DNA of 35,682 bases from Erysipelotrichaceae bacterium. Its GTDB lineage: Bacteria; Bacillota_I; Bacilli_A; Erysipelotrichales; Erysipelotrichaceae. Below are positions 16,882 through 25,409 of this stretch, piece after piece. Within the stretch, counting starts at the first letter, position 1. Every line of letters starts with the position of its first letter. Location of the stretch: assembly GCA_017533785.1 (NCBI GenBank), contig JAFWII010000038.1:1-35682 (forward strand), written 5' to 3'. The position numbers and the translations under genes were made by a program. The notes beneath the pieces are model-generated. The model had not been told where the DNA came from. It did no database searches and saw only the letters and a program-made list of their open reading frames with translations.

Positions 16882-17771
16882 TGAATCTATTCTGGATCTA
16901 TCAGGGGAAGCAGCTCGCTGCCCCGTTAGAAGACTATACCGTGATCGATGTGGAAACGACCGGCCTGAAAGCCGATCTTTGTGAAATGACCGAGATCAGC
17001 GGCGTGCGCGTGCGCGGTCATAAGATCGTCGCGGAATTCTCTTCGCTGATCCATCCCCTGCATCCGATCCCGGACAATATCGTCAGCCTGACCGGCATCA
17101 GCAATGAGATGGTCAAGGATGCGCCGGAACTGGAAGAAGTTCTTCCGGCTTTTCTGGACTGGCTGGGAGACGACATCCTGGTCGGTCAGAACATCCCGTT
17201 CGATATTTCCTTTCTGCTTCACGGCTGCCGGTCCGCCCGGATCGAGCCGTTCCGCAACGATTATGAGGATACCCTGAGCTTTTCGCGGCTGCTGCTTCCG
17301 GAAATGCCGCATCACAGGCTGAACAATCTCTGTGATCACTTCGGGATCGTGAATGAACAGGCGCACCGTTCGCTTTCCGACTGCCGGGCGACCTACGCGG
17401 TCTACCGTTCGCTGTGCGCGCTGATCGAGGAAAAACAGATCCCGCAGAGCGAGCTCTCGTTCGGGATCCTGCATCTCGATGACCGGAAAGAAGGAGTGAC
17501 ACGCAGGGGATACGACCGTGCGCATCCGCTTTACGGGAAACGGGTCGTGTTTACAGGAAGCTTCAAGAGCCGGAAACGCAGGGAACTGGAGACGGAAGCC
17601 GCTGCCCGCGGCGCGGTCGTCGTCCACGAGATCGGCTTTACGACCGACTTCCTGTTCTACGGAGAAGGTGCCGAGGATTCGATCCGCTTTAAAAAAGCCG
17701 AGCTCCTGAAAGAACAGGGAGCTCAGCTTAAGATCCTGAATGAGGACGGACTGCTGGAACTGTTAGCCTAA
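16881..17771 (+). CDS. DnaQ-like 3'-5' exonuclease with C-terminal BRCT domain
   Basis: Residues 18 to about 185 are a DEDDh exonuclease: D23 and E25 in VIDVETTG, D108 in NIPFDISF, and H162/D167 in HRSLSDCRATY, so all five catalytic positions look intact. After a linker, residues 216-296 (LYGKRVVFTGSFKSRKRRELETEAAARGAVV) form a BRCT-like domain of the type found in NAD-dependent DNA ligase. The combination suggests proofreading or a repair exonuclease recruited through BRCT to DNA ends or protein partners. The start overlaps the rsmI stop (TAATG). The gene converges on the ZIP transporter with 9 nt overlap. Confidence 0.9.
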   Translation: MNLFWIYQGKQLAAPLEDYTVIDVETTGLKADLCEMTEISGVRVRGHKIVAEFSSLIHPLHPIPDNIVSLTGISNEMVKDAPELEEVLPAFLDWLGDDILVGQNIPFDISFLLHGCRSARIEPFRNDYEDTLSFSRLLLPEMPHHRLNNLCDHFGIVNEQAHRSLSDCRATYAVYRSLCALIEEKQIPQSELSFGILHLDDRKEGVTRRGYDRAHPLYGKRVVFTGSFKSRKRRELETEAAARGAVVVHEIGFTTDFLFYGEGAEDSIRFKKAELLKEQGAQLKILNEDGLLELLA

Positions 17772-18551
17772 GGCGACGTCGAGGATCATCATCAGGACGA
17801 AGCCGAACGCAGCCGCAACGGTCGCGATATTGGAATGGCCTCCTTCCTGGGACTCCGGGATCAGTTCCTCGATGACGACATAGATCATGGCGCCGGCCGC
17901 GAAGGAAAGCAGATAGGGAAGCACCTTCAGGACATGCCCTGTCAGAAGGATCGTCAGCAGTGCCCCGACCGGTTCGACGACACCGGAAAGCATACCGTAA
18001 AGGAAGGAACGGGACTTGGATAATCCCTCTGCTTCGAGCGGCATGGAAATGATCGCGCCTTCCGGAAAGTTCTGGATCGCGATGCCCAGGGAAAGGGCAG
18101 TTGCCGCCGCAAAGGAGATGCCGGAACCGGCTGCCAGCGCACCGGCGTAGGTGACGCCGACCGCCATGCCTTCCGGAATATTATGAAGCGTGACCGCAAG
18201 GACCATCATCGTGGTCTTTTTTAATTTGGATGAGGGGCCTTCCGGACGGTCGCTTTTCAGAAAGTGGACATGCGGGATGCATTCATCGAGCAGCAGCAGG
18301 AAGAAGATGCCGAACAGAAAACCGACGGAAGGGGCGAGCCAGGGCGTTTTCCCCCGGGAGGCGCTCATATCAAGAGCCGGGATCAGCAGCGACCAGACAG
18401 AGGCCGCGATCATTACCCCGGAAGCGAAGCCGTTCAGGATCTTTTCGAGACGACGGTCGAGACCGCGCATAAAGTAGACCATTGCCGAGCCCAGCGTAGT
18501 CCCAAGCAGCGGGATCAGCAGGCCGACAGCTGTATTTGTGATCGTGTTCAT
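17763..18551 (-). CDS. ZIP-family metal transporter
   Basis: The product imports divalent metal ions, usually zinc but sometimes iron or manganese, across the cytoplasmic membrane. The start at 18551 (MNTITNTAVGLLIPLLGTT) gives 262 residues and eight predicted membrane helices. The metal-site motifs are HNIPEG in helix 4 and QNFPEG in helix 5. A histidine-containing cytoplasmic loop (DECIPHVHFLKSDRPEG) lies before helix 4. A longer frame from 18764 would cross the rpsD terminator and is rejected. An extended -10 box ends 7 nt before the ATG, so the message is probably leaderless. It converges with the exonuclease gene. Confidence 0.93.
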   Translation of the reverse strand: MNTITNTAVGLLIPLLGTTLGSAMVYFMRGLDRRLEKILNGFASGVMIAASVWSLLIPALDMSASRGKTPWLAPSVGFLFGIFFLLLLDECIPHVHFLKSDRPEGPSSKLKKTTMMVLAVTLHNIPEGMAVGVTYAGALAAGSGISFAAATALSLGIAIQNFPEGAIISMPLEAEGLSKSRSFLYGMLSGVVEPVGALLTILLTGHVLKVLPYLLSFAAGAMIYVVIEELIPESQEGGHSNIATVAAAFGFVLMMILDVALG

Positions 18552-18558
18552 ATCAGTG

Positions 18559-18567
18559 ATTTTATCA
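18559..18567 (-). promoter_or_regulatory. Extended -10 promoter of the ZIP gene, predicted leaderless
   Basis: On the minus strand TGATAAAAT forms an extended -10 element with TAAAAT at 18564-18559. Seven bases (CACTGAT) separate it from the ATG at 18551. No Shine-Dalgarno site and no clear -35 are seen. Confidence 0.55.
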
Positions 18568-18600
18568 CGATGTGTTCGGGACGGAAGAAATACTATCCAT

Positions 18601-18628
18601 GAAAAAAACCAGCGTAGCGCTGGTTTTT
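18601..18628 (-). terminator. Terminator of rpsD
   Basis: An 11-bp perfect stem (18604-18614 with 18618-18628, core ACCAGCG/CGCTGGT) has a 3-nt loop and A/T runs on both sides. On the minus strand it ends in a T-run 8 bases after the rpsD stop. It could also work in the plus direction. Confidence 0.9.
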
Positions 18629-18636
18629 CATGCCTG

Positions 18637-19242
18637 TTATCTGTTGTAGTATTCGACAACGAGCAGTTCGTTGAAGTCTGTGTTAAGTTCGTTTCTTTCC
18701 GGGAGACGGACGTATTTGCCCTTCTTGTTCTCCTTGTCAACTTCAACAAATCCCTTTGTTGCAACGGCTGCTTCGAGAGCCTCGTTGATCGAAGCCATGT
18801 TCTTGGAACGTTCCTTGACTTCGACGACGGAACCCGGCTTTACCTGTGCGGACGGGATGTCGACCTTGTGTCCGTTTACCAGGATGTGGCCATGGTTGAC
18901 CAGCTGTCTGGCAGCTCTTCTCGTAGCGGCGAAACCCATGCGGTAGACCAGGTTGTCAACTCTGGATTCCAGCATCTGAAGTAAGATGGTACCGGTAACG
19001 CCTTCGGACTTGGAAGCCTTGACGTAAGTGTTGTAGAACTGCTTTTCGCTGAGACCGTAAGTATTGCGGATCTTCTGCTTTTCAGCTTTCTGAAGACCGT
19101 AGTTGCTCTGTTTGACTCTTCTTGTCGGACTGCCGTGCTGTCCGGGGATGTAAGCTCTCTTCTGGAGCTCTTTGCCGGTTTCGAGGACTGAGAAGCCTAA
19201 ACGTCTGGACAGTCTCCATACCGGACCGGTGTATCTTGCCAT
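18637..19242 (-). CDS. rpsD: 30S ribosomal protein S4
   Basis: S4 is a primary 16S rRNA-binding protein that nucleates 30S assembly. The start at 19242 (MARYTGPVWRLSRRLG) has AAAGGAGG about 8 nt upstream; a longer frame from 19278 runs through that ribosome site and is rejected. The 201-residue length is normal. The S4 RNA-binding domain is visible as ESRVDNLVYRMGFAATRRAARQ and VNHGHILVNG. No cysteine zinc-finger set is present near the N-terminus, so this is the zinc-independent form. It is a stand-alone gene, as in Bacillus, with its own promoter, a leader of about 150 nt and a terminator. Confidence 0.97.
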   Translation of the reverse strand: MARYTGPVWRLSRRLGFSVLETGKELQKRAYIPGQHGSPTRRVKQSNYGLQKAEKQKIRNTYGLSEKQFYNTYVKASKSEGVTGTILLQMLESRVDNLVYRMGFAATRRAARQLVNHGHILVNGHKVDIPSAQVKPGSVVEVKERSKNMASINEALEAAVATKGFVEVDKENKKGKYVRLPERNELNTDFNELLVVEYYNR

Positions 19243-19396
19243 ACCTTTTTCCTCCTTTTGTTGAATGGCGCTCAACAACAGGTGTAAATCATTCCCGGGG
19301 GTGTTGCTATTGGAATTTTCGTCCTAGTAGCAGGACTACTCTTCTCCTGATTCGGTAACAACGCCTGACCGAAAACTTTACATGCTGCTATATTGC
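19243..19396 (-). promoter_or_regulatory. rpsD 5' leader, candidate S4 autoregulatory RNA
   Basis: The predicted leader of about 150 nt is structured. One hairpin pairs the arms 19351-19356 and 19368-19373 (TTCGGT/ACCGAA). A second pairs 19321-19325 with 19332-19336 (GTCCT/AGGAC), and a mutually exclusive one pairs 19326-19330 with 19336-19340. A possible long-range pairing joins 19370-19377 to 19314-19321 and competes with the first hairpin. S4 is known to repress its own synthesis through the rpsD leader in Bacillus. Whether this leader matches that RNA family must be tested with a covariance model. Confidence 0.6.
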
Positions 19397-19402
19397 TCAA
19401 AT

Positions 19403-19432
19403 ACTATAACAAATTCCCTTGGACAAAGTCAA
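19403..19432 (-). promoter_or_regulatory. Sigma-A promoter of rpsD
   Basis: On the minus strand TTGACT (19432-19427) and TATAGT (19408-19403) are 18 bp apart, giving a start near 19396. It is back to back with the ezrA promoter. Confidence 0.8.
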
Positions 19433-19506
19433 ATAAATCAGGTAAAAATGCGGATTTTAAGCATGTTTTGCGGTAAAATTATTGTAAGCATATCCCTCTG
19501 TCAAAA

Positions 19507-19535
19507 TTGAAAACAGTTTTCCGACAGTGTAGAAT
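19507..19535 (+). promoter_or_regulatory. Sigma-A promoter of the ezrA operon
   Basis: TTGAAA (19507-19512) and TAGAAT (19530-19535) are separated by 17 bp. The expected start near 19542 leaves a short leader carrying AGGAGG at 19549-19554, 5 nt before the ezrA ATG. Confidence 0.8.
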
Positions 19536-19559
19536 AAAAAGAAGATACAGGAGGTTTCC

Positions 19560-21275
19560 ATGGACACACGTACACGCTATATCCTGATCGGCGCACTCGT
19601 TCTCATCGCGCTCATCGTTATCTGGTTTCTGATCCAGAATTCCCATAAAGCAAGCATCAGAAAAGAGCTGGACGACATCAATGTCCGTTTCAATAAGATC
19701 CAGACGGTCCCGCTGGCTTTTAAGCTGAACAAAGCGAAAGCGATCGCCAAGATCGACGCGGAAACTTCTTCGACTGTCGAAGACTACTATCAGAAATATG
19801 AGACTGCCCAGAAGAATCTCGACCAGCTGCAGGAGCTGATCAACGGGATCGAAGACTCCCTGGCAGGACGCAAGTACAGCGACGCCCGCAAGGCAGTCAA
19901 CATCGTCAATGAAAACCTTAAGGATTCCGAAGAAGAGGTCAACGAGATCGACCGCTTCCTCGACCGTTTTGTCGAGCAGGAAAACAAACAGCGTGAATAT
20001 GCCAACGGTCTGAAAGAACAGTTCCGCAATCTGAAACTTCGTATCCATGACAAAGAAAACGAACTGAACTACTCGCTGGAAGGCATCAATGAACGTCTTG
20101 CCGTCTGTGAGAAGCTGTTCTCCTCCGCGGAAGACTGGATGTACGGCAACGAATATGCCGAAGCCCAGCAGAACCTGGAAATGATCGAGAAGTCGATCAT
20201 CGACATCAACGGCAGCATCGACGAGATCCCGGATCTGGTCCAGGAAGCCAGAGGCGTGATCCCGGTAATGGACGACGAACTGCGCCGTCAGTATGCGCTT
20301 TCCACCCAGCGCGGCATTTTCCTCACGCATCTGAATCTCGATGAGGAACTGAATAAGAACGACGAACTGCTGAAGAAAGATCTCCGCCTGCTCCTGAAGG
20401 GCGAGACCGGCGGCGTCCGCGAGGATCTCGCTGCGATCAAGCAGTCGCTCAGCGATGCCCTCAACAAGGTCAAGACCGAAAACGACGCTTACCGCGACCT
20501 GCGCAAGGCTTCGGATACCATCCGCGATGAAGTCGGCGCCTTCAAAAAGATCGTCAACTATCTTGAGGTCGTTTACGACAAGGAAAAGGAACGCTACAAC
20601 CTGAACGAGCTCGAGGATATCCTCCGTGTCCAGAAGGAAAACGTAAACCGTTACCAGAACCGTTACGAGGAATTCGAACAGAAGATCGCGAAGAACGAAG
20701 AAGCGGCAAGCGGCATTCTGGCCGATGCGGCGAAGATGTTCGAAGCGCTGCGCAAGGATAAGGATTACCTCAAGGAGATCAAGGGAAAGATCGACAAGAC
20801 TTCCAACGGTGAAGCCAGAGCGATCTCCCAGGTCATGAAACTGCAGGTCGTCCTGAACGAAGTCGAAGTCAAGATCGCGCAGTACCGTCTGCCGGCGATC
20901 TCCGACGCCTATAAGGCAGACCTTGAAAGAGGCCATGAATATGTAAGCGAGATCAAGAGCATCCTCTCTGAGATCCCGCTCCGTATCGACTACCTCAATT
21001 CCGTCCTGGATGAGGCGATCGACTTTATATACAAGCTCTACAACAACGTCAACAACGTAATCGGCATGGCAGTCATGGTCGAAAATGCGATCGTCTTCGG
21101 CAACAAATACCGTTCGACACATCCCGAGATCGACCGCGAACTCTCCAGAGCGGAATTCTCCTATCTCAACGGGGAGTACACCCAGGCTCTGATGACGGCG
21201 CTCTCCTGTATGGAAACACTGTTCCCGAATTCGATCGACGACAAGATCCTGGAGAACGCAAAAAGTGCAGCATAA
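19560..21275 (+). CDS. ezrA: Septation ring formation regulator EzrA
   Basis: EzrA is a membrane-anchored protein of the Bacillota divisome that limits FtsZ ring assembly away from mid-cell and links FtsZ to wall synthesis. The 571-residue protein has one N-terminal membrane helix (about residues 8-27) followed by a cytoplasmic spectrin-like body of long charged coiled coils rich in Glu, Lys and Leu. The length is typical. An AGGAGG site and a good promoter precede it. It overlaps the cysteine desulfurase gene by 11 nt, in the same ezrA-nifZ-thiI order as Bacillus. Confidence 0.93.
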   Translation: MDTRTRYILIGALVLIALIVIWFLIQNSHKASIRKELDDINVRFNKIQTVPLAFKLNKAKAIAKIDAETSSTVEDYYQKYETAQKNLDQLQELINGIEDSLAGRKYSDARKAVNIVNENLKDSEEEVNEIDRFLDRFVEQENKQREYANGLKEQFRNLKLRIHDKENELNYSLEGINERLAVCEKLFSSAEDWMYGNEYAEAQQNLEMIEKSIIDINGSIDEIPDLVQEARGVIPVMDDELRRQYALSTQRGIFLTHLNLDEELNKNDELLKKDLRLLLKGETGGVREDLAAIKQSLSDALNKVKTENDAYRDLRKASDTIRDEVGAFKKIVNYLEVVYDKEKERYNLNELEDILRVQKENVNRYQNRYEEFEQKIAKNEEAASGILADAAKMFEALRKDKDYLKEIKGKIDKTSNGEARAISQVMKLQVVLNEVEVKIAQYRLPAISDAYKADLERGHEYVSEIKSILSEIPLRIDYLNSVLDEAIDFIYKLYNNVNNVIGMAVMVENAIVFGNKYRSTHPEIDRELSRAEFSYLNGEYTQALMTALSCMETLFPNSIDDKILENAKSAA

Positions 21276-22377
21276 GATCTATCTCGACCACGTTTCCACG
21301 ACCAGACCGGATCCGGAAGTCCTGGATACCTATTTCCATATACTCAAAACCCAGTACTCCAACAGTGATGCCTTATATGATGACGGCGTCACTCTTTATC
21401 GTTTACAGGAACAGTCCCGCGCCAGGATCGCGGAACTGCTGGGTGTAAAAGCGGAAGAAGTCATCTTCACCTCCGGTGCTTCCGAAGCCAACAATATGGC
21501 TTTAAAGGGCGTTGCCTGGAAGAAACGGAGCGGACATATCATCAGCTCCTACTACGAGCATTCGTCCGTCAGCGAGGCCTTAAAGCAGCTTCAGACGCAT
21601 GGTTTTGAAGTGACTCTGCTCAAGCCGGAAGCGGACGGCCGGATCTCTCCGGAAAAGGTCGAACAGGCGCTGCGTCCGGATACGATCCTAGTATCGATCA
21701 TGCAGGTCAACAACGAACTCGGCAGCATCAACGATATCGCCGCCATCAAAAAGATCGTCAGGAAACAGAGCCACGCGTATTTCCACTGCGACATCACCCA
21801 GGCTCTGGGCAAGACGGATGTCGATCTCGAAGACATCGATCTGGCTTCCTTCTCGGCGCATAAGATCCACGGCCTGAAGGGAAGCGGTGTGCTGATCCGC
21901 AAACGTCACGTCGAACTGGAACCGCTGATCTCCGGCGGCCAGCAGGAGTTCTCGCTGCGCGGAGGCACCTCCAACGCGCCGGTCAATATCGTACTGGCCA
22001 AGACCCTGCGCAAAGCGCTGGAAAAACAGCCTGCGTCTCAGAAGCGGACCGCGGAGCTGCATGCATATCTGCTTGAAAAACTGAAAACACTGGACGGCAT
22101 CCGGATCAACAGTCCGGAAGGCGCGCTCGTCAACCTGCTGAACATCTCGACGCCGGTCAAGAGCGAAGTCATGCTGAACTGTCTGAATCTGAAAGGGATC
22201 ATGGTCTCCTCCAAGTCGACCTGCGGATCCCGCAAAGCCGAAGTATCCCGGTCTCTCGAAGCACTGGGGATCGATGACGAATATGCCCTGAGGATCTCGC
22301 TCTCGGAAGAGAATACCGAAGCGGAGCTGGATCAGCTGATCGGGGCCCTGAAGGAGAGTATCGAGAAGTATGGATGA
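21265..22377 (+). CDS. ThiI-linked cysteine desulfurase (NifZ/IscS-like)
   Basis: This PLP enzyme takes sulfur from cysteine and passes it as a persulfide to ThiI for 4-thiouridine in tRNA, as shown for NifZ-ThiI in Bacillus. The 370-residue protein has the PLP lysine K200 (SFSAHKIHG), H99 in YEHSSV, Q179 and catalytic C320 in SSKSTCGSRKAEVS. Unusual points are the N-terminal YLDHVSTTRP in place of the common YLDNAATT, NSDALYDDG in place of NPSSLH-type sequence, and HCDITQA in place of VDAVQA. The gene overlaps ezrA and thiI. Its role with ThiI is inferred from order. Confidence 0.92.
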   Translation: MQHKIYLDHVSTTRPDPEVLDTYFHILKTQYSNSDALYDDGVTLYRLQEQSRARIAELLGVKAEEVIFTSGASEANNMALKGVAWKKRSGHIISSYYEHSSVSEALKQLQTHGFEVTLLKPEADGRISPEKVEQALRPDTILVSIMQVNNELGSINDIAAIKKIVRKQSHAYFHCDITQALGKTDVDLEDIDLASFSAHKIHGLKGSGVLIRKRHVELEPLISGGQQEFSLRGGTSNAPVNIVLAKTLRKALEKQPASQKRTAELHAYLLEKLKTLDGIRINSPEGALVNLLNISTPVKSEVMLNCLNLKGIMVSSKSTCGSRKAEVSRSLEALGIDDEYALRISLSEENTEAELDQLIGALKESIEKYG

Positions 22378-23566
22378 AATGATCTATGAATATATCGTCG
22401 TCCGCTATGGCGAACTGACGACCAAAGGCAAGAACCGCAAAGACTTCATCAACTGTCTGGTGCAGAATATCCGCCGGACCCTGAAGGATTTTCCGGCTCT
22501 GAAATACGATAAGGTCTATGACGGCCTGTTCATTCACCTGAACGGCGAAAACTACGAAGCCGTCAAGGAAAAGCTGAAATACGTTTTCGGCTATGCCTAT
22601 TTCAGCGGCGCGATCCGCTGCGGCAACACGATCGAGGATATGCAGACCACCTCTCTGCGTATCGCCCAGAACCACAGCTACAAGACTTTCAAGATCAAGG
22701 CGCACCGCAACGACAAGTCTTTCCCGATGCGCAGCGACGACATCAACCGCGCGATCGCCGGCCACATCCTGCAGAATACGGAGATGAAGGTCGACGTTCA
22801 CGATCCGGAACTGATGATCTACGTCGTTGTCAAAAAGGACGCGACCTATATCATGGACGAAAAGGTCCAGGGTCCCAAGGGATATCCGGTCGGCATCAAC
22901 CACAAGGCGCTGCTGATGATCTCCGGCGGGATCGATTCGCCGGTCGCCGGCTGGATGACGATGAAGCGCGGAATGCGGCTCGAATGCCTGCATTTCGCTT
23001 CCATGCCCTATACTTCCAAACAGGCGCTGGACAAGGTCCTTTCGCTGGTCCGCCTGCTTTCTGCCTACCAGGGCGAGATCCGCGTCCACGTGATCCCGTT
23101 TACCGATCTGCAGCTGGCGATCTACCGTCATGCCGACGAATCCTATGCGATCACGCTGCTGCGGAGAATGATGTACCGTATCGCGGACAAGATCGCCAAG
23201 GCCGAAAAGATCACCATGATCGTTAACGGCGAGAGCGTCGGCCAGGTCGCTTCCCAGACACCGGAATCGATGAGCGTGATCTCGAGCGTCTGCGACACGA
23301 TGATCCTGCGCCCGCTGTGCATGGCGGACAAGCTGGAGATCATCGACCGGGCAGTGAAGATCGGAACCTATGAGACTTCGATCCTGCCGTATGAGGACTG
23401 CTGCACGATCTTCGCGCCGAAGAACCCGACGACCCGTCCGAAGGAAGACCGCTGCCGCTATTACGAAAGCAAATTCGACTATGAAACGATGATCGACGAC
23501 TGCATCGCCAAAAAAGAGATCGTCGTGATCCGTAACGGAGAAGAACCCAACACCGACCTGTTCTAA
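22370..23566 (+). CDS. thiI: tRNA 4-thiouridine synthetase ThiI
   Basis: ThiI adenylates U8 of tRNA and replaces its oxygen with sulfur, making 4-thiouridine; in some bacteria it also feeds thiamine synthesis. The 398-residue protein has the N-terminal ferredoxin-like and THUMP regions and the PP-loop SGGIDS (185-190). It ends without a rhodanese domain, the usual form in Bacillota, where the partner desulfurase delivers sulfur directly. ATG at 22370 or 22379 is possible; 22370 keeps the 8-nt overlap with the desulfurase gene. Confidence 0.96.
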   Translation: MDEMIYEYIVVRYGELTTKGKNRKDFINCLVQNIRRTLKDFPALKYDKVYDGLFIHLNGENYEAVKEKLKYVFGYAYFSGAIRCGNTIEDMQTTSLRIAQNHSYKTFKIKAHRNDKSFPMRSDDINRAIAGHILQNTEMKVDVHDPELMIYVVVKKDATYIMDEKVQGPKGYPVGINHKALLMISGGIDSPVAGWMTMKRGMRLECLHFASMPYTSKQALDKVLSLVRLLSAYQGEIRVHVIPFTDLQLAIYRHADESYAITLLRRMMYRIADKIAKAEKITMIVNGESVGQVASQTPESMSVISSVCDTMILRPLCMADKLEIIDRAVKIGTYETSILPYEDCCTIFAPKNPTTRPKEDRCRYYESKFDYETMIDDCIAKKEIVVIRNGEEPNTDLF

Positions 23567-23581
23567 AGGAGGACTGCAAAA

Positions 23582-24817
23582 ATGAACTACAAAAACAGAC
23601 GTGAAAAGATCATGGAGAAAACGGAGGATTATTCCTTTCTGTACATTTTCTCCGGCAAAGCACCGATGTGTTCGGCGGACGAGAGCTATCCTTTCGTCGT
23701 TAACCGCAATTTCTTCTATCTGACCGGCATCGACCGCGAAAACATGGCGCTCGTCATGGCGAAAAGAGATGGCAAGATCACTTCCACGCTCTTTATCGAA
23801 CCGTATGACGAAGTCATGGCCAGATGGGTCGGCGGACGCATGCGTTCCGAAGAAGCCAAGGAGATCTCCGGTGTCGACGATGTCCGCGATATCCACGACC
23901 TGGATGATTACTTCGCCGGTCTCTACGAACGGACTTACCGTTCCAAGGAGCCGACTCTGTATTTCGATCTCTGGCGCCAGCAGTTCGACCAGCGCGAGAC
24001 CGACGGCATCACCTATGCCAATAAGATGCGTGAGCGCTATCCGCAGATCGCGATCAAGGATGCCTTCAGGCTTCTGACCGGAAGCCGTCTCGTCAAGGAT
24101 GAGGACGAGGTCCTGGCGGTCCGCAAAGCCATCGAGATCACCCGCAGAGGCATTGAATCGATGATGCGTCACATTGCCCCCGGCCAGAACGAGATGCTGA
24201 TGGAAGGCGCCTTCCTGTTCTCCCTTATGAGCAACGGCTGCAAGGAGACCGCTTTCCAGACGATCGCCGCCAGCGGCGAAAGAGCGACGACTCTGCATTA
24301 TTCCGACAACAACCAGGTGATCGGCGAAAACGAGCTGTTCCTGAGTGACCTCGGCGCGACCTACGGTCATTACTGTGCCGATATCACCCGCACCTATCCG
24401 GCCAACGGTCATTTCACCGACCGCCAGAAAGAGCTTTACCAGATCGTCCTGAACGTTCAGAAGATGGTCAAGGAAGCCGCCCGTCCGGGCGTCAGCATCC
24501 GCGAGCTGCAGCAGCTGGTCATCGACTACTATAAGGAAGAACTGCCCAAGCACGGCCTGAACAAGCCGGTCAACGAATACTACTTCCACGGGATCGGCCA
24601 TCATCTCGGACTGGATACCCATGACGTCGACGGCGGTCTCGGCTCCGTTCTTCAGGCGGGCAACATCATCACCGACGAACCCGGTCTCTACGTCCGCGAC
24701 GAAGGCATCGGCATCCGTATCGAGGACGATCTGCTGATCACCGAGAACGGCGCGGAATGGCTCTCCAAGGATATCATCAAAGAGATCGATGATATCGAAG
24801 CGTTCATGAACCGCTGA
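23582..24817 (+). CDS. M24 metallopeptidase, Xaa-Pro aminopeptidase type
   Basis: The protein removes N-terminal residues preceding proline. Its 411 residues comprise an N-terminal aminopeptidase-P-like domain (about 1-175) and a pita-bread catalytic domain. Metal ligands are visible as D256 and D267 (SDLGATYGHYCADITRTYP), H340 (HGIGHHLGLDTHD), E366 (DEPGLYV) and E381 (RIEDDLLIT). AAAGGAGG precedes the ATG by about 8 nt. It lies 15 nt after thiI and continues the ezrA operon, although a functional tie is not evident. Confidence 0.94.
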   Translation: MNYKNRREKIMEKTEDYSFLYIFSGKAPMCSADESYPFVVNRNFFYLTGIDRENMALVMAKRDGKITSTLFIEPYDEVMARWVGGRMRSEEAKEISGVDDVRDIHDLDDYFAGLYERTYRSKEPTLYFDLWRQQFDQRETDGITYANKMRERYPQIAIKDAFRLLTGSRLVKDEDEVLAVRKAIEITRRGIESMMRHIAPGQNEMLMEGAFLFSLMSNGCKETAFQTIAASGERATTLHYSDNNQVIGENELFLSDLGATYGHYCADITRTYPANGHFTDRQKELYQIVLNVQKMVKEAARPGVSIRELQQLVIDYYKEELPKHGLNKPVNEYYFHGIGHHLGLDTHDVDGGLGSVLQAGNIITDEPGLYVRDEGIGIRIEDDLLITENGAEWLSKDIIKEIDDIEAFMNR

Positions 24818-24827
24818 GGAAAAGACG

Positions 24828-25370
24828 ATGAAGGAAAGATGGACTGTTGAATCGGAGATCGACAGCAGCGGAAGGACTCTTGAGGAATTCCTGAAGCAGT
24901 ACGATCCCGGCAATTTTCCGCGTCCGTCACTGACGGCGGATATCTGCGTCTTTTCTGAGAAGGGACTCCTGCTGATCGTGCGCCGGAACCATCCGTTTAT
25001 CCATCACTGGGCGCTCCCGGGAGGCTTCGCCGATAAAAACGAGACCCTGGAAGACACTGCCAAGCGGGAACTTGAGGAAGAGACTTCGATCAAGACTGAC
25101 AATATGCAGCTCGTCGGCGTCTATTCCCGTTACGGAAGAGATCCCAGAGGCTGGACAGTGACTGCGGCATATATGAAAAACGTCCGGCTGGAGGATATCA
25201 CCGTTGCCGCCGGAGATGATGCCGGCGACGCCAGATGGTTCAGAGTCAGCGAGATCGGCGGACGCCTGCACCTGGAATGCGACGATTTCTATATCGAGGA
25301 AGAGGACCTTGCCTTCGATCACAACGAAGTGATCCGCGACGCCTGCAGGATGCAGGAAATACTGAAATAA
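24828..25370 (+). CDS. Nudix hydrolase, substrate unknown
   Basis: The 180-residue product has a Nudix box from G66 to I88 (GFADKNE and RELEEETSI), with the catalytic glutamates present but Ser-Ile in place of the usual Gly-hydrophobic ending. An N-terminal extension of about 35 residues precedes the fold. WALPGGFADKNETLEDTAKR and YGRDPRGWTVTAAY resemble the ADP-ribose/NAD-related branch that includes the NrtR sensor domain, but no DNA-binding domain follows. It is the last gene before a strong terminator, 10 nt after the aminopeptidase gene. Confidence 0.9.
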   Translation: MKERWTVESEIDSSGRTLEEFLKQYDPGNFPRPSLTADICVFSEKGLLLIVRRNHPFIHHWALPGGFADKNETLEDTAKRELEEETSIKTDNMQLVGVYSRYGRDPRGWTVTAAYMKNVRLEDITVAAGDDAGDARWFRVSEIGGRLHLECDDFYIEEEDLAFDHNEVIRDACRMQEILK

Positions 25371-25372
25371 CG

Positions 25373-25398
25373 AAAGACCGGCACAGCCGGTCTTTTTT
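25373..25398 (+). terminator. Strong Rho-independent terminator of the ezrA operon
   Basis: AAAGACCGGC (25373-25382) pairs perfectly with GCCGGTCTTT (25386-25395) around a 3-nt loop, followed by Ts to 25398. Confidence 0.93.
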
Positions 25399-25409
25399 CG
25401 CAGGAAAGT

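Noticed and set aside
17700..17724. Hairpin GAGCTCCTG...CAGGGAGCTC near the end of the exonuclease gene
   Set aside because: It lies within coding sequence, has a bulge and no T-run on either strand, so it is not supported as a terminator for the convergent ZIP gene.
18552..18764. Upstream extension of the ZIP transporter to 18764
   Set aside because: It would read through the rpsD terminator and into rpsD, adding a polar segment not seen in ZIP proteins.
19479..21122. A 547-codon minus-strand open frame opposite ezrA
   Set aside because: This is a mirror of the coiled-coil codons of ezrA and would run through the ezrA promoter; no ribosome site or domain supports it.
22199..24913. A 904-codon open frame on the minus strand opposite thiI and the M24 peptidase gene
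   Set aside because: It lies antisense to two genes with intact catalytic motifs, shows no recognisable domain and arises from codon bias on the opposite strand.
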